From NCBI GenBank assembly GCA_037200445.1, contig JBBCGH010000001.1, positions 3,844,001 through 3,908,000 on the forward strand: DNA of 64,000 nucleotides, in the 5' to 3' direction. Below, in pieces: positions 54,002 to 63,422 of this stretch (position 1 is the stretch's first letter; each line of letters opens with the position of its first letter). Position numbers and translations under genes: made by a program. The notes below the pieces were generated by a model. It searched no databases. It was not told the DNA's origin and saw nothing but the letters and a program-made list of their open reading frames with translations. Source of the stretch: Alphaproteobacteria bacterium (GTDB lineage: Bacteria; Pseudomonadota; Alphaproteobacteria; Rhizobiales; Xanthobacteraceae).

Positions 54002-54032
54002 AAAAAAAGACGGCGGGGTTTTCCCCGCCGTC
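54002..54032 (-). terminator. Intrinsic terminator of flagellin gene 2
   Basis: On the minus strand GACGGCGGGG-aaaa-CCCCGCCGTC followed by a T-run (A-run 54002-54008 on plus). Perfect 10-base stem. Its stem sequence is nearly the same as that of the flagellin 1 terminator. Confidence 0.92.
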
Positions 54033-54060
54033 ATTATCCGTTGGCCGTAGGCGGCCGGTC

Positions 54061-55234
54061 TTAAGCAGGAGCTGAAGCACGCCTGCTGCGACTGGTTGGC
54101 GAGCGCGAGCGCGGACACCGCGATTGACTGCCGGGTCGCCAGCGCCTGGCTGTTGGCCCGCTTCCTCATTGGTGTCGGCCAGCGTCAGGTTCGACGACCG
54201 GTCTGCAGCACGTTGATCAGGTTCTTCGAGAAGTCCTGACGGATCTGCACGATCGACAGGTTCGAGCCGAGGGCCGACGCTTCGGTACGGAGCGATGTGA
54301 GAAGCCGCGCCGAGCGCCGCGATCACCTTGTTGGCCGAGTTGTTGTCCTTGAAGTCCGTACCGGCAACCAGCGTTATTCAAGCCCAGGCCGGTCGCATTG
54401 TAGGTGACGCCGGAGATGCTGAGCGTGGACTTGCCGGTCTCGTTGAAGGTCAGCTTCAGGTTGTCGCCGTTGAGCAGGTTGATGCCGTTGAAGGACGAAT
54501 CCTGCGCGGTCGTCGTGATCTGCGCGATGATTGTTGTTGTACTGGCCGACCAGGTTGGAGCGGATGGCCTGCGAGGCCGCATCGGCAACCGGAGCGGTCG
54601 GCGTAATGCTCTGGAACGCCGTGCCGGCGGTGCCCGAGCTGGTCTGGGTGATGGTGCCGATCGTGGACGAGGCGGCATCGTCGTCGTGGTGATGACGAGC
54701 TTGCCGGTACCGTCGAGGCTGGCGGTCAGGTTGTGTTCGCAGCCAACGCCGTGTTCAGCTGGTCGAGGGTTTCGGTGGCGCCGAAGGTGATGCTGGTCGC
54801 CGTTCCACCGCCGGTGGCCGCGATCGCGAGCGTGTCGCCCGACTTGATCCCGGTGCCATCGACCAGGTTGGCCGCGGTGCCGACCGCGACGGCAGACGTG
54901 GCCGTCGACTTGGACGTATAGCCCACGGTGGTCTGCAGCACCTGGTTGGCGATCGACTTCGCGGTATCGACACGATTCTGCAGCGAGGTGATGCCGGTGT
55001 TGGCGGCCTGCAGAACCTGCACGCCGTTGCCGATGCCGTCGAGCAGGTTGTTGATGTCGCTGGCGCGACTGTCGAGCGAGGCTGCGGTGAAATAGTTGGT
55101 CGGATTGTCGAGGGCGGGTGTTGACCTTCTTGCCCGTGGCGAGGCGGTTCTGCGTGGTGGAGAGCAGATCCGCGGTAGACTGCAGCGACAGCAAATTCTG
55201 ACGCACTGGACGCCGAGAGAACGATACTAGACAT
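54061..55234 (-). CDS. Flagellin 2 (frame broken)
   Basis: Second flagellin, tandem to the first and very similar over both conserved ends, differing in the middle. It shares the start MSSIVLSAS, the segment ITSLQNRVDTAKSIANQVLQ, and the SNLTLADTNEEA and AVLQLLR end before TAA 54061. Shifts near 54065, 54080, 54157, 54196, 54295, 54373, 54530, 54680, 54735, 55107 and 55207. Start ATG 55234. Upstream lies a hairpin at 55264-55280. Confidence 0.9.
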
Positions 55235-55263
55235 TGCCGTACCTTCCTGGTGTGAACTACTCA

Positions 55264-55280
55264 CCGATTGTGACAATCGG
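55264..55280 (-). promoter_or_regulatory. Palindrome in the flagellin 2 leader
   Basis: CCGATTGT-G-ACAATCGG, perfect 17-base palindrome, 30 bases before the flagellin 2 ATG. As RNA it can form a 7-base stem with a three-base loop. It could be an operator or a leader structure. Confidence 0.5.
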
Positions 55281-55418
55281 GTTGAGCCACCCTGGAACGA
55301 AATTATAAAAACAAATTAATGAGATTTTTTATGCGCGGGTTTCTGCCCGCTAAGCAACTCTTCCCCCTTTATAGTCGGATAAAATGGGATAATATCTAGT
55401 TAATGTAGTTGACGATGC

Positions 55419-56903
55419 TTACTGGTAGAGCATCGCGGTGGTCTGCAGCGAGGCTTGGAAACGCGTTTGCAGCGCCAGGATTGCGAGGCGACCTCCTCTT
55501 GCGGCGCCTGCTCGATGCCGTCCAGCATGTCTTGCAACATCCCCTGACTCTGCTGCTGGCGCGTCTTCGCGTCATTCATGGTCGTTTGCGCAAAGGCAAG
55601 CTCGGCCTCGATGTCCTGGACTTTTTGTTGCCCGCTCTGCGGCTCAACCCATCGCCGACGCGCTGGCTGAGCGCGTCAAACTGAGCCTCGGCGTTCGGAT
55701 CGCTCGCCGAAAAGGTACTGACCGCGTAGACCGCGATATTCGCGATCGTCGAGCGGATCGCCTGCTCGTTGGCGCGCGCGCCATAGGCGACAGTCAGGGA
55801 GTCGTCCACCTTGGCGGACGGCGGTCCCGCGCGCCGGGTCCGTACCCATCTCGCCGGTGTACCAGGTCACCGTGTTGGCCGGCGTGCCGGCGACGAGCGA
55901 GGTCGCGCTGTCGAAGGGCGGCCCGGCGACCCGCATCGGCGGCTGGCCCGCGTCGACATTGAAGAAGTTGTTCGCCGCCGCCATGCTCGAGGGCTGCCGA
56001 GAGCTTGGTTGCGGCGAGTTTTTGCACTGCGCCGGAGAGCGCGGCCTGGAAATAGGTGGCCGTATCCGTCGTCAGCGTCCCGATCGTGAATTGGCCTGGG
56101 CCAGGCGGCGAATCGGTCGTCGCGGTCAGCGTCAGCTGTTCCTGGCTGCCATCCGGCATGTAGAACGCAAGCGTGATCGCATCGCCCGGGTTTGGGTTGC
56201 TGGTGAAATTCACGCTGGCGCTGGCCGGCGAGCCGGCCGGGACCCGGTCACCGTCCGCGCCGTTGAGCGGCGTGACCGACGCAAGCTTCATCCGAACACC
56301 GTGGGTGGCGTCTCACTCGGAGATCGTCACCCTGCGAACCGGCCCGCCGCAGGGATTTGCAGCCGCCCCAGCCCGCTGGCGCCAAGATCGGCCTGGTTGC
56401 GCTCGGCGATCACCTGCTTCAGACCGGCGCGCGCGCCATCGCCATTGAGGATGTGATCGAGCGTGTCGGTCGCAGGCTTGCTCGCCGGCGGGGCCGGAAA
56501 AAAGATAACGATCGCCGGCCGGTGTGTTCAGGGCGCCGAGGATTTGATCGAGCTGCGACGCCGCCGCGCGCTGCGTCACGGTCTGGCCGGTCGAATCGAG
56601 ATCGAATGACTGCGTTTGCACCGCCGACTTGACCGTATTGCCGATGCTGTCGATCTGCGAGAGCGCGGTCTGCTGCAGGCCGATGCGCACGCCAGCCTGG
56701 GGTCACCGAGTCCGCGTAGCCGTTCAAGGCGGAGAGTTTGGCGTTGAGGCCGACCGCGAGCCCGCGATCCAGGCCAAGACCCGCATAGGTGGTCGATTTC
56801 TTGCCGGTGCCGAGCTGCCGTTGCAGATCGGCGAGCTGGCTGCGCATGTCGCCAAGCGACTGCACGATCAGTGACGAGGTCACTCCAACGCGGTCACGCT
56901 CAT
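55419..56903 (-). CDS. flgL: Hook-filament junction protein FlgL (frame broken)
   Basis: FlgL of about 490 residues, longer than the enteric protein (about 317). Pieces: SSLIVQSLGDMRSQLADLQR, QLGTGKKSTTYAGLGLDRGL, RIGLQQTALSQIDSIGN, QRAAASQLDQILGALNTPAG, an inserted domain starting MKLASVTPLNGADGDRVPAG, NEQAIRSTIANIAVYAVSTF and the end RFQASLQTTAMLYQ. At least seven frame shifts. Start ATG 56903 (shift near 56885), stop TAA 55419-55421. Follows flgK directly. Confidence 0.85.
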
Positions 56904-56910
56904 ATCGGCC

Positions 56911-58786
56911 TCACATTACCTGGAACAGCTGGTCCAACATGTCCTTCGCCGCCGAGAGAACGCGCGCGTTCGCTCCGTACGCGGTCTGGAGCTTCAGCAG
57001 ATTGGCCATTTCCTGGTCGATGTTGACATTCGACTGGTCGGCAAAACGCTGCTGCAGCGTATTCACCCGACCTGCTGTCCCTGATTCAGGCTGTCGGCAA
57101 TTCGCGGCAGCTTCGCCCTGCTGGCTGATCATCTGGCGGATGTAGGACTGCAGCGAGCCGGAGAACGGCGCCGCGGCTGTTCCGATCCCCGCCTCCGGCG
57201 CGAAATCGAGCACGCCGTTGGTCAGCCGATCGAGAATGAAATTGGGCCGGGTCGGGTCCGCTGCCGCCGTCAGCGGCGAGGTCTGCATCACGACCAGGCG
57301 CGATGGATCGGCAAAGAGCGCAGGATTGACCGCAATGCGTCCCGCAAAGCCGGTGGTCTGGCTGCCGAGCACGCCGATGCTGCCCGAGTAGGGCTTTGCG
57401 CCATCGAGGAACAGCGGGACCTCGGGGCCACCGTTGACGAGCGAGGTCATCGTCGTGGTGGTGCTCAGCGCGTTGAGCGCGACCCGCCCGCCCGCGCCGG
57501 CGTCGAGCACGCGCAGCGTCGTGCCGGAAGGGTTCGAGACCTGCAGGCCGGCCGGACCAAGCGCGCTGCTGATCTGGGCGATCGCGGACGCAAAGCCGCC
57601 GGAGAAGTCGATGCCGACGACCTTGTCGCCGGTATGGCGTGGCGCTGTTTGCAAGCGGCAGCACCCGCGGATCGTCGACCCGCACCAGCGTGATGGTGCG
57701 CTGGGTGTTGGTCGTGGCGTCCGTGTAGCTGACGTTGATCGAATTGCCGGAAAGCAGCGACCCAATATCGACATCGAAGCCGGACTGCGATCCGGATGTT
57801 GTCGCGGTACCGGCGCTGGTGCGGTCCGACAGCGCGCTCGACATCGGCCGCCGCGATCTGGTCGATCTGCGCCTGCGCGCCCGGGAGCACGTTTGTCGCG
57901 CATGTCGAGCAGCGCGGCGATCTTGCCGGAGCCGATCATGCCGCCGGCGATCATGTCGACCTTGGAGCCCGAGCCTGAGTCGAGCAGCAGCGTGCCGACC
58001 GATCGCTTGCTCGGATCGACATTCCACTGCGATGCGGCCGAGAGCGAGCCCTTGGCATCGAAGACGATGCTCGCCGCGCGGTCGCCGACCAGTTGCGTTC
58101 CGGCGCGGGTGAACACCTGAACCTGATTGTTGTCGGTCTGCACCACCTTGATGTCCATCAGCTGTGAAAGCTGATCGAGGGTAGTAGTCGCGCTGGTCCT
58201 GCAGCGTCGCGGTCGTCGCATCCTGCGCGTTGCTCAGCCCGAGCTGACGATTGATATCGGCGATGTTCTTCATCGCCGTATTGGCCTGGTTGACCGCATC
58301 GGAGAGCGCAAGCTCCGAGTCGCTGCGCATCCCCTGGATGTCGGAGGTCATCCCGTTGAGATGCTGCGCCAGTGTCTGCGCCGCGGTCAGGGCGCCGTAC
58401 CGCGCGGTGGTGGAGTCGGGCGAGGTCGAGAGCGATTGCAGCGCAGTGGTGAAGTCGTTTGAAGACGGTCTCGAGCGCATTGTCGTCGCCGGGCTGACCC
58501 AGGACGCCCTGGAGCCGCTGAAATAGTCCGCGCGCGTGCTCGCATAGGTCCCGCCCGCGGTCTCGGTGCGCAACTGGCGCTGCAAATACTGGTCGAGCTC
58601 GCGGCTGATCGAGGACAGCTGTACGCCGATCGTGACGTCGCCGGATGCATGCGCAACCTGCGACGCGGACTTTCTCACATAGCCCGGCGTCTCGGCATTC
58701 GCGATGTTCGACGCGACCAGCGCAAGGCTGGACTGCGTGACCCGCAGTCCACTGACCGCTGCGCTGAGCGCCTGTCCGAGGCCCAT
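56911..58786 (-). CDS. flgK: Hook-associated protein FlgK (frame broken)
   Basis: FlgK of about 620 residues. N terminus LGQALSAAVSGLRVTQSSLA and VASNIANAETPGYVRKSASQ, DQYLQRQLRTETAGGTYAS, then LNGMTSDIQGMRSDSELALS, TLDQLSQLMDIKVVQTDNNQ, and the end VNIDQEMANLLKLQTAYGAN, MLDQLFQVM. Frame shifts near 58460, 58190, 57890, 57830, 57645 and 57075. Start ATG 58786; 29 bases after the flgE stop, so flgE-flgK-flgL form an operon. Confidence 0.9.
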
Positions 58787-58815
58787 GGTCTCAACGCTCT
58801 GCTAACGCCGCGGCG

Positions 58816-61152
58816 TCACCGCAGCATGTTGAGGACGTCCTGCACCATCTGATTGCTGGTGGTGACGACCCGGGTATTGGCCGAGTAGGCCTGCTGGGTG
58901 ACGATCAGCTTGGTGAACTCGTCCGCGATATCGACGTTGGAGCCCTCGAGCGACGAGCCGACGATCTTGCCGGGCGCGCCGAGGATCGCGGGACGGAGTC
59001 GTCGGTGACCGCAAACGCGCCGCCGTCGAGCCGCTTCAACTGGTTCGGCCCGTTGAAATTCGCGAGCGTGACTTCGGCGAGATCGAGCGTGCGCCCGTTC
59101 GAGTAGGTGCCGACCACGCGGCCCTTGTCGCTGATCGAAATCGTTTGCAACGAGCCCGCCGGGAAGCCGTCCTGCTGGATCAGGTTCACCTGCGCGGTCC
59201 CGTTCGTGTCCGAGAACTGCGTCAGGCCGCCCGAGCCGTGAACGATCTGCACCGTGCCGAGCGAGATGCCGTTCACGGTCACATCGTTGAGCGTGGTGTT
59301 GGCGATCAGCGGATTCATCTGGCCGTTGGCGTCGAAGGCATAGTTCACGCCGGCGTTCTGCCACGCGACCTGGGTGCCCGTGGCATTGCTGTTCACCTGA
59401 TAGAACAGGTTCCAGGTGTCGGTATGGCCGGTCCCGAGCGAAGCGCTGTCCACCTTGCCCCAGCGCAGCTGCATGTTCACCGGCGAGCCGGACTGGTCGT
59501 AGGCCGTGATGGCACCGCCGCCGATGGTCTGGTTGATGAAGGCGGTCGAATCGAGCCCCAGGACCTCCTGGTTCGACGACAGTCCGGTCAGCGTATGGAG
59601 GCCGAAATTAGCCGCGTTCGCCGTGCCGGTGATCTGGATGGTGTCGCCGAGCGCACTGGCGCCGATCTTGATGTTGCCGTTCGTGTTGTCCCACGGTCGC
59701 GGTGCCGCCGGTGAGCGTATTCAGCTTCGCCTGCAGCTCGGCCATCGTCGAGACTTCACCGCCGCCGGTGCCGAAAGTGATGGCCAATGCCGGGTTCGTC
59801 CCGACCTGGATATTCATCGTCTGGCCCTGAGCCGCCGCGCTTTGCGTCAGCAGGTTGGTCGGCTTGACCGTGCCGACCGAGAGGCCCAGCTCGGCAAGAA
59901 CGGTCGGCGACGTGCTGGCGATATCGATCGCGTTGTCGGACGACGAGCTTTCGAGAACCAGATGGCCGCCCGTGTCAAAGCTGGCGAGGAGCATGCCGGG
60001 AGGCACCGTCCCGACCGACGAATTGCGATTGCCGGCCGCATAGCCGACGGATGTCAACGTCGCGGAATCGCCGCCCAGCGCCACGGCGTCGGCGAGCGCC
60101 GAGTTGACGACGACCTGCCCGCCGACGACCTGCGCCGAGATGCCATCGGCACCGCCGGTCGCGCCGTTCAGCCGCCGTGTTGATCTTGGTCGCGACCTGC
60201 GCGGCGGTGTCGGTTGCGAGGATCGTGTTGACGGTGACTGCCGCGCCGCCGTTGAGGCCGGCCGCGCGTGACCGTGATCGCGGCCGGCGCGCCGCCGACC
60301 GTACTGCCCGCTGCGGTGAAACCGCCGTACCGTTCACCGCGGTCGGCGTATTGATCGCGGCGAGAATCTGCGCGTGGGTCATGCCATTCGTGATCCCGAC
60401 GACCTGACCGTTGATTGTCAGCGACCCGGTGGTGGTCGCCGTCGTCGGAACGATCTGCGTCCCGGTCAGGAGTGCGTCGGGCGTCGCCCGACAGGACGCC
60501 GCCGAAGCCCGTGATCTGGGCCGGCGTCGGTGAGCCGGCAACCGGATTCGCCGAAAACGTCCGCGGATCGATCAGCTCGGACCCCGGCACACTCGTGTCG
60601 TGGGCCTGCGTTGCCGGATAGGCAGCGAGGTTGGCGCGATACTGGATCTGGGTGGTCGGCTGCGCCGGCAGGAAGTCGTTCTGGAATTTCAGAAGTTGCG
60701 GCACGCTGCCCGCGAGGTTGCCGGTCTTGGCGTCGACCGGGACACCCATCAGGTAATAGCCCGCGCCATTGACCAGGAATCCGTCCTTGTCGGTCTGGAA
60801 GTCGCCGCGCCGGGTATAGAGGTCGCTGCCGTCGAAGGTCGGCCGGCCGTCGGTGAAGCTCGAAGGCTTCTGCACGACGAAGAAACCGTCGCCGTTGATC
60901 GCCATGAACGTGCCGATCGAGGCGGACTGGAAGTCGCCCTGCACCGTGTTTGGTGGAGCGCGACGACGCGGTGACTGTGCCGGAAAGCTGTGTCGCCGGG
61001 GGACTGTCCGGGATGAGATCGACGAAGCTCGTATCCTCCCGCTTGAAAGCGGTCGTCTGCGAGTTCGCGATGTTGCCGGAGATGTTTTCGAGCGCAAACG
61101 ACTGCGCGCGAAGCCCGGTCACCGCCGTGGTGAGAGCGCCGAAAATACCCAT
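58816..61152 (-). CDS. flgE: Flagellar hook protein FlgE (frame broken)
   Basis: FlgE of about 780 residues, nearly twice the enteric size, as in relatives. N terminus MGIFGALTTAVTGLRAQSFA with NISGNIANSQTTAFKRED; FMAINGDGFFVVQKP and LYTRRGDFQTDKDGFLVNGA as core landmarks; a long inserted central region (about 200-560); the end SNVDIADEFTKLIVTQQAYS, QMVQDVLNMLR. Shifts near 60955, 60487, 60325, 60266, 60173, 59694 and 58995. A sigma-54 element lies about 60 bases upstream. Confidence 0.9.
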
Positions 61153-61211
61153 GACCTGTCTCCGTCCGATCGAAGGCGCGCAGCCCGCGCGCACGTTCGG
61201 GCGAGGCCGTC

Positions 61212-61226
61212 GCAAAGCCCGTGCCA
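61212..61226 (-). promoter_or_regulatory. Sigma-54 promoter of flgE operon
   Basis: On the minus strand TGGCACGGGCTTTGC, GG-N10-GC with a perfect TGGCACG-N4-TTGC match. A TTAACCCAT half-site lies 20-30 bases further upstream (61247-61255). Confidence 0.82.
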
Positions 61227-61319
61227 CGGACATTATATCAATAGATCAATGGGTTAACGGCGGCGGGCAACGCGAACGACAGGCGCGAAACTGCCGGGTA
61301 CGGCAGGATTTGCCGGGTG

Positions 61320-61438
61320 TCATCCCGGCCAAGCCCGCGCAGCGGGCGCGAGTCGGGACCCAGTAAACACCGCCGGGTCCGAATCGCTCGACCAGTGTTT
61401 ACTGGATCCCGGGTCTCGCTTCGCTCGCCCCGGATGAC
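61320..61438. repeat. Inverted-repeat intergenic element
   Basis: CCAGTAAACAC (61360-61370) and GTGTTTACTGG (61395-61405) form a perfect 11-base inverted repeat, inside outer imperfect arms CATCCCGG and CCCCGGATGA. Short GC palindromes CCCGC/GCGGG lie in the left arm. The layout is that of a dispersed repeat of this bacterial group, seen once here. Confidence 0.6.
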
Positions 61439-61447
61439 GACCAGAGA

Positions 61448-61951
61448 TTACGCCGGCCCCGCCGATGCATCCGGCATGAACTTCAGCGCCACGCCGTTCA
61501 TGCAATAGCGGAGCCCAGTCGGCTTCGGCCCATCCTCGAACACATGCCCGAGATGTCCGCCGCAGCGGCGGCAGTGCACCTCGGTTCGCGTCATGAAGAA
61601 CGCCTTGTCGACCGAGGTGCCGATCGCGCTCGTGAGCGGTTGCCAGAAACTCGGCCAGCCGGTGCCGCTCTCGTACTTCGTCTCCGAGGAGAACAGCGGC
61701 AGGTCGCAGCCCGCGCAGGCGAACGTGCCCTTGCGCTTTTCCTTGTTGAGCGGGCTCGTGCCGGCGCGTTCGGTGCCGTGCTTGCGCAGCACGTAGTATT
61801 GCGCGGGGGTGAGCAGGCGACGCCATTCCTCGTCGCTCTTCTCAACCTCGAATTTCTCGGCGGTCGCCGCATCGCTCGGAGAGCCCCACTTGAAGAGCGA
61901 AAACATCGCAATCGTTCCTGCTGTCCCGAGCAACATCGCGCGTCTGGTCAT
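61448..61951 (-). CDS. msrB: Peptide methionine-R-sulfoxide reductase MsrB
   Basis: A 167-residue exported MsrB that reduces methionine-R-sulfoxide. A Tat-like leader ([12 protein letters not shown], about 1-28) precedes the domain. Zinc-binding CAGC and CRRC pairs, [21 protein letters not shown] and [11 protein letters not shown] with the catalytic Cys are all intact. The only complete known gene among the broken ones of this region. msrA ends one base upstream. Confidence 0.95.
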   Translation of the reverse strand: MTRRAMLLGTAGTIAMFSLFKWGSPSDAATAEKFEVEKSDEEWRRLLTPAQYYVLRKHGTERAGTSPLNKEKRKGTFACAGCDLPLFSSETKYESGTGWPSFWQPLTSAIGTSVDKAFFMTRTEVHCRRCGGHLGHVFEDGPKPTGLRYCMNGVALKFMPDASAGPA

Positions 61952-62416
61952 CTAGGAAGACTCCTTCTTGCCCCAGAGCTGTTCGAGACGCTGGTCGCGG
62001 CCGCAATTCCAGCGGTAGAATTTGTAGCGGGCTTCGTTCTTCTTGTAATAATCCTGATGATACTCCTCGGCCTTGTAGAACGGCCCGGCCGCGACGATCT
62101 GCGTGTAGACGGTGCGCGGCGCGAATTTGGCCTCGACCTGCTTCCTGGTCTCTTCCGCGAGCTTCTTCTCGTCTTCGGTGCGGTAGAAGATCGCCGTGCG
62201 ATACTGTTCGCCGCTATCGCAGAACTGCCGGTCCTTCACCAGCGGGTCGATCGAATGCCAGTAAACGTCGAGCAGTTTTGGCGTACGTCACCCTCGACGG
62301 ATCGTAGACCACCCTCGACCGCCTCGGCGTGGCCGGTGCCGCCGGCGGAAACCTGGCTGTAGGTCGGGTCCCATCGCGGCCGCGAGCAGACAGGCGGCAA
62401 GGAGCAATCGTCTCAT
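61952..62416 (-). CDS. msrA: Peptide methionine-S-sulfoxide reductase MsrA (broken, active site missing)
   Basis: MsrA reduces methionine-S-sulfoxide. Signal-like start MRRLLLAACLLAAAM, then directly the middle DPTYSQVSAGGTGHAEAVE, DVYWHSIDPLVKDRQFCDSG, EQYRTAIFYRTEDEKKLAEE and the C-terminal FYKAEEYHQDYYKKNE, RYKFYRWNCGRDQRLEQLWG. Two single-base shifts occur near 62285 and 62311. The usual segment between signal and DPTY, about 45-60 residues with the catalytic GCFWC, is absent. That is either a true deletion or an assembly collapse. Confidence 0.8.
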
Positions 62417-62573
62417 GAGCGCAATCTCCCAGGTGGTGCTCGTCCCATCTCCATATACCCCGATCCGCACGCGACGTGGGGTCAATTGCGCTCACAAACG
62501 CGCGAAACGGCAGTGATCCTTGCCGCCCGCTCGGCCCTTGTCCTAGGGTGCGGCGCAACCTGGAACTTGACGC

Positions 62574-63422
62574 ATGCGCTTTGAAGGCACGAAGGCCTAC
62601 GTGGCGACCGACGACCTGAAGGTCGCGGTGAACGCCGCGATCACGCTGGAGCGGCCCCTGCTGGTCAAGGGCGAGCCCGGCACCGGCAAGACCGTGCTGG
62701 CGCTCGAGATCGCCAAGGCGCTTTCGGCCCCGCTGATCGAGTGGCACATCAAGTCCACCACCAAGGCGCTGCAGGGCCTCTACGAGTACGACGCGGTCTC
62801 GCGGTTGCGCGACAGCCAGCTCGGCGACAAGCGCGTCGCCGACATCCGCAACTACATCAAGCGCGGCAAATTGTGGGGACGCCTTCGTCTCCGACGAGCG
62901 TCCCGTGCTGCTGATCGACGAGATCGACAAGGCCGATATCGAGTTTCCCAACGACCTGTTGCAGGAGCTCGATCGCATGGAGTTCTTCGTCTACGAGACC
63001 GGCGAGACCGTCCATGCGCGGCGGCGCCCGATCGTGGTCATCACCTCCAATAACGAGAAGGAGCTGCCGGACGCGTTCCTGCGCCGCTGCTTCTTTCACT
63101 ACATCCGCTTCCCCGACCCCGACACGATGAGCGCGATCATCGATGTGCATTTCCCCGGCATCAAGCAGCGCCTCGTCGCCGAAGCGCTGAAGCTGTTTCT
63201 ACGAGATCCGCGAAGTGCCGGGCATGAAGAAGAAGCCCTCGACCTCAGAGCTGCTCGACTGGCTCAAGCTCCTGATGGTCGAAGACATCGGCCCGGAGAC
63301 GTTGCGCGAGCGCGACCCAAAGAAGCTGATCCCGCCGCTGCATGGCGCGCTGATCAAGAACGAGCAGGACGTGCACCTGTTCGAACGGCTGGCGTTTCAT
63401 GGCACGGCGAGAGGGGCGCTAA
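62574..63422 (+). CDS. MoxR-family AAA+ ATPase (frame broken)
   Basis: MoxR-type ATPase of about 280 residues. Walker A GEPGTGKT (33-40), VLLIDEIDKAD as Walker B, ELPDAFLRRCFFHYIRFPD with the arginine finger region, and the end DVHLFERLAF then ARREGR before TAA 63422. Frame shifts near 62876, 63200 and 63400. MoxR ATPases act as chaperones for metalloenzymes, usually with VWA-domain partners. No partner gene follows here; the next gene is convergent. Confidence 0.88.
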
